A stretch of 57,214 bases of DNA, taken from the NCBI RefSeq assembly GCF_024539675.1, contig NZ_JAHHIT010000064.1, positions 1-57,214 of the forward strand, written 5' to 3'. A program made the position numbers and the translations under genes. This document shows, in pieces, positions 49,458 to 57,214 of this stretch (positions are counted from its first letter, which is position 1; every line of letters begins with the position of its first letter). The stretch comes from Streptomyces hilarionis (GTDB taxonomy: Bacteria; Actinomycetota; Actinomycetes; Streptomycetales; Streptomycetaceae). Below the pieces are notes generated by a model. It saw only the letters and a program-made list of their open reading frames with translations. It did no database searches and was not told the origin of the DNA.

Positions 49458-50049
49458 CTAGGAGTCGTCTCCCCTCGAAGGCGCGGCCGAGGGTCACCTC
49501 GTCCGCGTATTCCAGGTCGCCGCCCACCGGGAGGCCGCTGGCCAGGCGGGTGACCTTCAGGCCCATGGGCTTGATCATGCGGGCGAGGTACGTGGCCGTG
49601 GCCTCGCCCTCCAGGTTCGGGTCCGTGGCCAGGATCAGCTCGGTGACCGTGCCGTCGGCCAGCCGCGCGAGGAGCTCCCGGATCCGCAGATCGTCGGGAC
49701 CGACCCCCTCGATGGGGCTGATCGCGCCGCCCAGGACGTGGTACTTGCCGCGGAACTCGCGGGTGCGCTCGATCGCGACGACGTCCTTGGGCTCCTCCAC
49801 CACGCAGATGACGGCGGGATCGCGGCGGCTGTCGCGGCAGATGCCGCACAGCTCCTCCTGCGCCACGTTGCCGCAGGTCGCGCAGAAGCGGACCTTCGCC
49901 TTGACCTCCAGGAGGGCGTGGGCGAGGCGCCGTACGTCCGTCGGCTCCGCCTGAAGGATGTGGAAGGCGATCCGCTGCGCGCTCTTGGGACCGACGCCGG
50001 GCAGCCGCCCCAGCTCGTCGATGAGGTCCTGGACCACGCCTTCGTACAA
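49450..50049 (-). CDS. recR: Recombination mediator RecR
   Basis: 199-aa RecFOR-pathway protein, the expected length. HhH LGRLPGVGPKSAQRIAFH, a four-Cys zinc finger (FCATCGNVAQEELCGIC), then a TOPRIM domain (ICVVEEPKDVVAIE, ILATDPNLEGEATA). TTG 50049 (LYEGVVQDLIDELG) is chosen because family members start with M-Y-E-G; GGAAGG lies upstream. Operon ybaB-recR-DUF5063. Confidence 0.96.
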   Translation of the reverse strand: MYEGVVQDLIDELGRLPGVGPKSAQRIAFHILQAEPTDVRRLAHALLEVKAKVRFCATCGNVAQEELCGICRDSRRDPAVICVVEEPKDVVAIERTREFRGKYHVLGGAISPIEGVGPDDLRIRELLARLADGTVTELILATDPNLEGEATATYLARMIKPMGLKVTRLASGLPVGGDLEYADEVTLGRAFEGRRLLDV

Positions 50050-50140
50050 CGGACTGCCGTCCTTCCTGGGGTTCCTTGCCGTACGTACGGTAGTCGGCCG
50101 GGGCCGGTCCGCGTAAGGGCGGACCGGCACGCGGCCCGGG

Positions 50141-50482
50141 TCAGAAGGGCAGACCCGGGATGCCGCCGCCGCCCAGCCCCTGGGTCAGCGGGCCGAGCTT
50201 CTGCTGCTGGAGGGCCTGCGCGTTGTCGTTGGCCGCCTGGACGGCCGCGACGACCAGGTCGGCGAGCGTCTCGGTGTCCTCCGGGTCCACGGCCTTCGGG
50301 TCGATCCGCAGGGCCCGCAGTTCGCCCGAGCCGGTCACGGTCGCCCGCACCAGGCCGCCGCCCGCCTGGCCGTCGACCTCCGTGTTCGCCAGCTCCTCCT
50401 GGGCACGGGCCAGGTCCTGCTGCATCTTCTGGGCCTGCTGGAGCAGCTGCTGCATGTTGGGCTGGCCACCACCGGGAATCAC
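50141..50482 (-). CDS. YbaB/EbfC nucleoid-associated protein
   Basis: 113-aa DNA-binding protein: helical MQQLLQQAQKMQQDLARAQE, then GLVRATVTGSGELRALRIDP and ETLADLVVAAVQAANDNAQ, with a Gly-rich tail. It binds DNA as a tweezer-like dimer. GTG 50482 is preceded by AGGAGC. The ybaB-recR order is conserved across bacteria. Confidence 0.94.
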   Translation of the reverse strand: MIPGGGQPNMQQLLQQAQKMQQDLARAQEELANTEVDGQAGGGLVRATVTGSGELRALRIDPKAVDPEDTETLADLVVAAVQAANDNAQALQQQKLGPLTQGLGGGGIPGLPF

Positions 50483-50818
50483 GATCAGCTCCTGGGTCTA
50501 CGACGGTCGGGCGTTCCTGCGAGCGGTTTCCACCCCGCTCGGCACGAGCCTACGTGGTCTGTGCGGGTGTCGCCCCAGCACTCTTTCGAGTGAGTTACGT
50601 GGGCGGTCTATACCTGATCAAGGCCCACTTCCAGGCGTAAAAGCGAGGAAACCTTCCTCTCAGCCACCCATTGGGCGGTAGGAAAGGTCCCGCGCGGCGG
50701 CATCGGTGTCGCGGGGGTCACGCGACGTGACCGGCCGGGACGGTCGCCGTCGTCGGGCCGGGCCGGCGTCATCGGGATCGGTCGGGATCCACCGATCGGG
50801 ATCAGTAGGGAGTGCCGG
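50483..50818. other. Divergent ybaB/SLATT intergenic region
   Basis: 336 bp without a gene. An imperfect hairpin lies at about 50648-50688, and an inverted repeat GATCGGT/ACCGATC (50776-50782, 50791-50797) sits in the leader of the SLATT gene. Confidence 0.45.
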
Positions 50819-51574
50819 GTGGTTCAGCAGCCGGAGATGCAGCCCGAGGGTCCGCCCCAGGACGGGCGGGGTGAGGGCGCGGCCGGGCTGCGGCCGGGCG
50901 ACCTGACCGGGCGGGCGCTGCCGCTCGGGGACTGGGGCGAGCCCGCGGATCGGCTGGACGAGCTGTACCGCTGGGTGGAGCGCGGCGCGCTGGAGACGGC
51001 CGCCTGGTACCTCGGCGACCGGGTGTGGAAGCGGCGGGTCGCGCGGGTGCTGCGCGCGGGGGCGGCGACCGGGGCGGTGTGCGGCGCCGCGCTGCCGCTG
51101 CTCGACCTCACCCGGGTGCTGGGCGAGGTGGCTCCCTGGGGCTATCTGGCGCTGCTGCTGGCGGTGTCCTGTGTCGCGGTGGACCGGTTCTTCGGGGTGA
51201 CGTCCGGCTGGATGCGGGACGTGGCCACCGCGCAGGCCGTGCAGCGCCGGCTTCAGGTGCTGCAGTTCGACTGGGCGTCGGAGAGCGTCCGGGAGGTGCT
51301 GGGCCCCGCCGAGGGCACCGCGAGCGAGGCCGCCGAGCGGTGTCTCGCGGTGCTGCGACGGTTCTCCGAGGACGTCACGGACCTGGTGCGCACCGAGACG
51401 GCCGACTGGATGGTGGAGTTCCGGGCCGGTCCGACGCCCATGGGCATCCAGGCGGCGATCGCCTCGGCCGGCCGGCCGGACGTGGGCGGCGGGGGCCCGG
51501 GCCGCTTCCCCTCCCCGCCCGGGGTGAACGCCCGCCCCAACATGCCCCGCCAGCGGCCGCCGGAGCCCCGGTGA
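50819..51574 (+). CDS. SLATT-domain two-TM protein
   Basis: 251 aa. N-terminal amphipathic region (LDELYRWVERGALETAAWYL, DRVWKRRVARVLR), two TM helices (~83-100, ~110-128) and a long C-terminal helical cytoplasmic part (VLGPAEGTASEAAERCLAVL, LVRTETADWMVEF), then a Pro/Gly-rich tail. It fits the SLATT superfamily, which in other contexts are SLOG-linked pore-forming defence effectors. Here it is a lone chromosomal gene at the SCO3620 position. GTG start with GGGAG upstream. Confidence 0.75.
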   Translation: MVQQPEMQPEGPPQDGRGEGAAGLRPGDLTGRALPLGDWGEPADRLDELYRWVERGALETAAWYLGDRVWKRRVARVLRAGAATGAVCGAALPLLDLTRVLGEVAPWGYLALLLAVSCVAVDRFFGVTSGWMRDVATAQAVQRRLQVLQFDWASESVREVLGPAEGTASEAAERCLAVLRRFSEDVTDLVRTETADWMVEFRAGPTPMGIQAAIASAGRPDVGGGGPGRFPSPPGVNARPNMPRQRPPEPR

Positions 51575-51604
51575 GCGGGCCGGGCCGGGGTCGCCGGGCC
51601 GGGC

Positions 51605-53542
<1,938 letters not shown>

Positions 53543-53634
53543 CGCAGCGCCGCCTTTCCGCCACATGTGTGATCGAGACATGTGTGTGGAGGCGAGAATA
53601 ATCCGGCCGTTCGGGGGATAGGGCGGCGCGGTGT

Positions 53635-54093
53635 CTACGGTTGCGTAACAGGCGGCTCCAGCCCGTCCAGCACCTTGGACAGGCGTTCCAGGACGTGGAC
53701 GGCCTCGGCGAGCTCCGCCTCGCCGAACTCCCTCGCCAGCCGGTCGGCGAAGGCCGCGTGGCCGGGATCGATCGCGGTGACCGCGGCCCTGCCCCGCCCG
53801 GTGGGCGCGAGCAGCTTGGCGCGCCGGTGGGCCGGGTTGTCCCGGTACTCGGCGAGGCCGCCCTCCACCAGGAGGTCGGCGATGCGCTGCACGCTCTGCC
53901 GGGTGATGCCCATGGCGCGGGCGATGCCGGACACGGGAAGCGGCTCGCGCAGCACGGCGCCGAGCACCTGCCAGCGGGCGGCGGTGAGGCCGCCGGGCCG
54001 GGCCAGCTCCTCGGCGACGGCGAGGAACTGGCCGTTCAGCCGGAAGACCCCGAGGGCGCTGCGGCTGAGCAGTTCCTGGCGGGGGCGGCTCAC
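53635..54093 (-). CDS. MarR-family regulator
   Basis: 152-aa winged-helix regulator. Recognition region LPVSGIARAMGITRQSVQRIADL (split after ARAMG) and wing EYRDNPAHRRAKLLAPT. GTG 54093 overlaps the TGA of the amidotransferase gene (GTGA), so the regulator is translated together with it. It probably autoregulates the operon through the paired sites at 54805-54837 and may also control the divergent aminotransferase. Confidence 0.9.
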   Translation of the reverse strand: MSRPRQELLSRSALGVFRLNGQFLAVAEELARPGGLTAARWQVLGAVLREPLPVSGIARAMGITRQSVQRIADLLVEGGLAEYRDNPAHRRAKLLAPTGRGRAAVTAIDPGHAAFADRLAREFGEAELAEAVHVLERLSKVLDGLEPPVTQP

Positions 54094-54770
54094 CGGCCGG
54101 CCGTCGCCTTCTCCAGGTCGGCGTAGGCCTGCGGGTCGGAGTCGTGGAACAGCCGGTACCAGGCGTCCAGGCTCTCGCCCTCGTAGACGCCGAGGAGCCG
54201 CAGGATCTCGCGCGCGAAGGCGACGGGTTCGGTCGGGCCGGCGGTGACCAGGGCGCCGCCGCCCACCGCGTCCGCCGCGCCCTCCCCCGCGTCCGTCACC
54301 GCGTCCGCCTCGACGTAGCGTGCGCCGCCGCCGTAGCCCGTGGCGGCCAGGTGGAACGAGGCCGCGCCGGTGTGGTCCCGCTCGTCGAGCAGGCCCTCGC
54401 GGGCGAGTCCGGCGGTGGCGCCGCAGATCGCGGCGACGGGCACGCCGGCGTCCAGGAAGGCCCGCGCGGCCCGGGCGAAGGGGGCCAGGTCGTCGGTCGC
54501 GTCCCACAGGTCCGCGCCCGGCAGGATCAGCAGCGCGCTGTCCTCGGGGCGCAGGTCGGCCAGGGCGAGATCGGGCCGCACGCGCAGGCCGCCGATGCTG
54601 ACGACGGACTCGCGGGTGGGGCCCACCGTCCTGATCTCGTACCCGGCGCGGGCGAGGTACGCCGTGGCGTGACCGGTCTCCCAGTCGGCCAGCGAGTCGT
54701 AGACGGCGAGATGCACGGGCAGGCGTCCGCCGCCGTCACCGGGTCCGCCGCTCGTGGCTGTGCGGGTCAT
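54090..54770 (-). CDS. DJ-1/PfpI-type class I glutamine amidotransferase-like protein
   Basis: 226-aa protein. DJ-1/PfpI fold with nucleophile elbow VAAICGATAGLAREGLLD (Cys in ICG) and the acidic residue in LPGADLW; the segment YVEADAVTDAG and VTAGPTEPVAFAREIL are typical. It may act in detoxification or as a peptidase/deglycase-like enzyme; substrate unknown. ATG 54770 has GAGGAGG upstream. First gene of a two-gene operon with the MarR regulator. Confidence 0.88.
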   Translation of the reverse strand: MTRTATSGGPGDGGGRLPVHLAVYDSLADWETGHATAYLARAGYEIRTVGPTRESVVSIGGLRVRPDLALADLRPEDSALLILPGADLWDATDDLAPFARAARAFLDAGVPVAAICGATAGLAREGLLDERDHTGAASFHLAATGYGGGARYVEADAVTDAGEGAADAVGGGALVTAGPTEPVAFAREILRLLGVYEGESLDAWYRLFHDSDPQAYADLEKATAGR

Positions 54771-54804
54771 GGCTCCTCCTCGGACGGGAACGGGTGGAAC
54801 AGAT

Positions 54805-54837
54805 GACAGTATGCTGACAGTTGGACAGAATGCTGTC
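54805..54837. promoter_or_regulatory. Two MarR-type operator boxes
   Basis: GACAGTATGCTGAC (54805-54818) and GACAGAATGCTGTC (54824-54837), the second a near-perfect palindrome; centres 19 bp apart, about two helical turns. They lie 35-67 bp before the amidotransferase start and 126 bp before the divergent aminotransferase. Confidence 0.7.
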
Positions 54838-54962
54838 AATGGCGGGCTCCCGGGATCGTCGCCCGGCGGCGCCCACGCCCGACAACCTGTCGCGTTATCG
54901 GCCCGTCCACGGAACAGGACGCCGATACCGCTTCCGCATCGCGGACATTTACGCTCACCGGC

Positions 54963-56318
54963 ATGACCCCTCAGACCGATCCCCGGGCCGGCGCCGCCGT
55001 GAAGGCCGCGGACCGCGCGCACGTCTTCCACTCCTGGTCCGCCCAGGAGCTCATCGACCCGCTCGCCGTGGCCGGCGCCGAGGGGTCGTACTTCTGGGAC
55101 TACGACGGCAAGCGCTACCTCGACCTCACCAGCGGGCTCGTCTACACCAACATCGGCTACCAGCACCCGAAGGTCGTCGCCGCGATCCAGGAGCAGGCCG
55201 CGCACCTGACCACGTTCGCGCCCGCCTTCGCGATCGAGGCCCGTTCGGAGGCGGCCCGGCTGATCGCCGAGCGGACCCCGGGCGACCTGGACAAGATCTT
55301 CTTCACCAACGGCGGGGCGGACGCCGTCGAGCACGCCGTGCGCATGGCGCGGCTGCACACCGGCCGGCCCAAGGTGCTGTCCGCCTACCGCTCGTACCAC
55401 GGCGGCACCCAGCAGGCCGTGAACCTCACCGGCGACCCGCGCCGCTGGGCCTCCGACAGCGCCACCGCCGGGGTCGTGCACTTCTGGGCGCCGTTCCTGT
55501 ACCGCTCCCGCTTCTACGCCGAGACGGAGGAGCAGGAGACCGCGCGGGCGCTGGAGCACCTCGAGACGACCATCGCCTTCGAGGGCCCGGCGACGATCGC
55601 CGCCCTCATCCTGGAGACGGTCCCGGGCACGGCGGGCATCATGCTGCCGCCGCCCGGCTACCTGACCGGCGTGCGCGAGATCTGCGACCGGCACGGGATC
55701 GTGTTCGTGCTGGACGAGGTCATGGCCGGGTTCGGCCGCACCGGTGAGTGGTTCGCGGCCGACCTGTACGGCGTGACGCCGGACCTGATGACCTTCGCCA
55801 AGGGCGTGAACAGCGGATACGTGCCGCTGGGCGGCGTCGCCATCTCCGGCGCGATCGCCGAGACCTTCGCCAGGCGGCCCTACCCGGGCGGGCTGACCTA
55901 CTCCGGGCACCCGCTGGCCTGCGCGGCCGCCGTCGCGACGATCAACGTCATGGCCGAGGAGGGCGTCGTCGAGAACGCGAAGCGGCTGGGCGCCTCCGTG
56001 GTCGGTCCCGGGCTGGCGGAGCTGGCCGCGCGGCACCCGAGCGTCGGCGAGGTGCGCGGCGTCGGCATGTTCTGGGCCGTCGAGCTGGTGAAGAACCGCG
56101 AGACGCGCGAGCCGCTGGTGCCGTACAACGCCTCCGGCGAGGCCAACGCGCCCATGGCCGCCTTCGCCGCCGCCGCCAAGAAGGCCGGGGTGTGGCCGTT
56201 CGTGAACATGAACCGCACCCACTTCGTGCCGCCGCTCAACGTCTCCGAGGCCGAGGTCAAGGAGGGTCTCGCCGCACTGGACACGGCCCTCTCGGCGGCC
56301 GACGAGTTCACCGGCTAG
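54963..56318 (+). CDS. Class III PLP-dependent aminotransferase
   Basis: 451-aa omega-aminotransferase family enzyme (taurine/beta-alanine:pyruvate type). FFTNGGADAVEHAVRMAR near 120, YRSYHGGT, FVLDEVMAGFGRTG with the cofactor Asp (~245), PLP Lys K280 in TFAKGVNSGYVPLG and YSGHPLACAAA. The substrate cannot be fixed from sequence. ATG 54963. Followed by a GntR regulator on the same strand that probably controls it. Confidence 0.92.
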   Translation: MTPQTDPRAGAAVKAADRAHVFHSWSAQELIDPLAVAGAEGSYFWDYDGKRYLDLTSGLVYTNIGYQHPKVVAAIQEQAAHLTTFAPAFAIEARSEAARLIAERTPGDLDKIFFTNGGADAVEHAVRMARLHTGRPKVLSAYRSYHGGTQQAVNLTGDPRRWASDSATAGVVHFWAPFLYRSRFYAETEEQETARALEHLETTIAFEGPATIAALILETVPGTAGIMLPPPGYLTGVREICDRHGIVFVLDEVMAGFGRTGEWFAADLYGVTPDLMTFAKGVNSGYVPLGGVAISGAIAETFARRPYPGGLTYSGHPLACAAAVATINVMAEEGVVENAKRLGASVVGPGLAELAARHPSVGEVRGVGMFWAVELVKNRETREPLVPYNASGEANAPMAAFAAAAKKAGVWPFVNMNRTHFVPPLNVSEAEVKEGLAALDTALSAADEFTG

Positions 56319-56337
56319 CGTCCCTCGCCGCAACGGT

Positions 56338-56370
56338 CCCGGGGCCGTCCCGGGGCCGTCCCGGGGCCGT
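56338..56370. repeat. Three tandem copies of CCCGGGGCCGT
   Basis: Perfect 11-bp repeat, three copies, shortly after the aminotransferase stop. It could fold as a GC-rich terminator. Confidence 0.85.
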
Positions 56371-56472
56371 CGCGCACACGGGGCTTGATTTCGTCGAACG
56401 CGTAAGGTGGCGTGCTCGTACATAACGACGAGCACACCATTCTCCGCACCCGACGAGGGAGACGCCTCGACC

Positions 56473-57174
56473 ATGCCCGGCAGCACCGGCAACGGCGCCG
56501 TGACGCGCAGCACCCTGCGCCAGCAGATCGCCGACGCGCTCCGCGACGAGGTGCTCGGTGGCCGGCTCCAGCCGGGACAGGCGTTCACGGTGAAGGAGAT
56601 CGCCGAGCAGTACGGCGTCTCCGCGACCCCCGTGCGCGAGGCCCTCGTCGACCTCTCGGCGCAGGGCCTGCTGGAGGCCGACCAGCACCGGGGCTTCCGG
56701 GTCCCCCGGTACTCGGTCGAGGACTACCGGGGCATGCTGGAGGCCCGGAGCCTGATCATCGAGGGGATGTTCGTCGCCTTCGACGAGGGCCGAAAGGGCC
56801 ACCAGAACTTCGAGGAGCCGCGGATCGCGGCCGCCATCGCGGGGGTGCGCCGGCGCGGCGAGGAGGCCCAGCGGGCCGCGGCCGCCGGCGACCTCACCGT
56901 CCTCATCGGCTACGACCTGCGCTTCTGGCGCGAGTTGAGCGCCCTGTTCGGCAACCCCTACCTCGCCGACTTCCTGCACCGGCTGCGGGTGCAGTCCTGG
57001 GTGTGCACGGTGCAGCACCTGCGCCGCCTCTCCGACCTGCGCGGCTGCCTGTGGTCCGGCCACACCGAACTGGTCGACGCCCTGTACGCCCGCGACACCG
57101 GCACCGCCCGCGCCATGCTCGCCGCCTACAACGACGAATCCCTCGGCCTGATCGAGCGGCTGGCGGCGCGGTGA
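56473..57174 (+). CDS. GntR-family regulator with FCD domain
   Basis: 233-aa regulator. Winged helix ~12-75 (LRQQIADALRDEVLGGRL, FTVKEIAEQYGVSATPVREAL) and an all-helical FCD ligand domain ~85-220 (MLEARSLIIEGMFV, YDLRFWRELSALFGNPYLAD, GHTELVDALYARD with metal-site His). ATG 56473 follows GGGAG. Likely senses the substrate of the adjacent aminotransferase. It is the last complete gene in the window. Confidence 0.92.
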   Translation: MPGSTGNGAVTRSTLRQQIADALRDEVLGGRLQPGQAFTVKEIAEQYGVSATPVREALVDLSAQGLLEADQHRGFRVPRYSVEDYRGMLEARSLIIEGMFVAFDEGRKGHQNFEEPRIAAAIAGVRRRGEEAQRAAAAGDLTVLIGYDLRFWRELSALFGNPYLADFLHRLRVQSWVCTVQHLRRLSDLRGCLWSGHTELVDALYARDTGTARAMLAAYNDESLGLIERLAAR

Positions 57175-57214
57175 GCCGTGCGGACGCCCCCGGCACCCGC
57201 CCCGCGCCCCGCAC

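Noticed and set aside
50819..51574. SLATT protein considered as part of a defence system
   Set aside because: No SLOG, nucleotidyl cyclase or nuclease partner; it sits in a conserved housekeeping neighbourhood.

Overview
The window is high-GC actinobacterial chromosome and almost certainly comes from Streptomyces. The evidence is codon use, frequent GTG/TTG starts, 4-nt stop/start overlaps, wblA, and a gene order that I recall from the S. coelicolor SCO3569-SCO3621 region: nth, crp, two ArsA-like ATPases, wblA, a class A PBP, a GatB/YqeY protein and a metallophosphoesterase, then further on an ECF sigma factor, asd, ask, recR, ybaB and a Ser/Thr kinase. The species is not determined.

Layout. 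(1) 1-14,200 is core chromosome: DNA repair (nth), global regulation (crp, wblA), MBL and Nudix hydrolases, RidA, the ArsA pair, peptidoglycan synthesis (PBP) and small housekeeping proteins. (2) 14,219-30,240 is an integration hotspot at a tRNA-Pro(CGG) gene. An element of about 13.4 kb (attL 14251-14294, attR 27708-27751) has an intact integrase and excisionase and direct repeats at both ends that look like integrase arm sites. Its replication gene is reduced to a C-terminal fragment and I find no FtsK-like transfer gene. Its cargo includes an ECF-type sigma factor with a predicted membrane partner, a cluster of HTH, PP2C-like, HATPase and XRE genes under shared CTAG-rich palindromes, an AIPR-family phage-resistance candidate of much lower GC, two unrecognised membrane proteins and a small nuclease-like protein. 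Right of attR are a shattered second integrase, a secreted three-QxW lectin/hydrolase-like protein and a third, decayed att copy at 30204-30234, so at least two elements have accreted in tandem. Immediately beyond is a fragment of a phosphorothioate-DNA-binding restriction enzyme. (3) 30,800-57,214 returns to core chromosome: hydroxypyruvate isomerase-like protein, conserved Streptomyces hypotheticals, a ferredoxin, a permease plus TIGR03943 pair, a two-RCK potassium-channel-like protein, an S9 peptidase, SURF1, the sigma/membrane-protein pair, the ask-asd operon, a TSUP permease, the ybaB/recR/DUF5063 cluster, a SLATT protein, a PASTA-less Ser/Thr kinase, a MarR-controlled amidotransferase operon, and an aminotransferase followed by a GntR regulator.

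The most interesting material is in the island. It holds a compact regulatory module (HTH + PP2C + anti-sigma-like ATPase + XRE) with a common operator and reading frames broken at or near G/C runs, and a possible defence cluster (AIPR, two membrane proteins, a DUF3883-like nuclease). Several frames here are interrupted; whether that is decay, phase variation or sequencing error cannot be decided from the sequence alone. Outside the island, two perfect TGTGA-N4-TCACA sites (upstream of crp and of the sigma gene) and a candidate small RNA at about 34,320 deserve attention.
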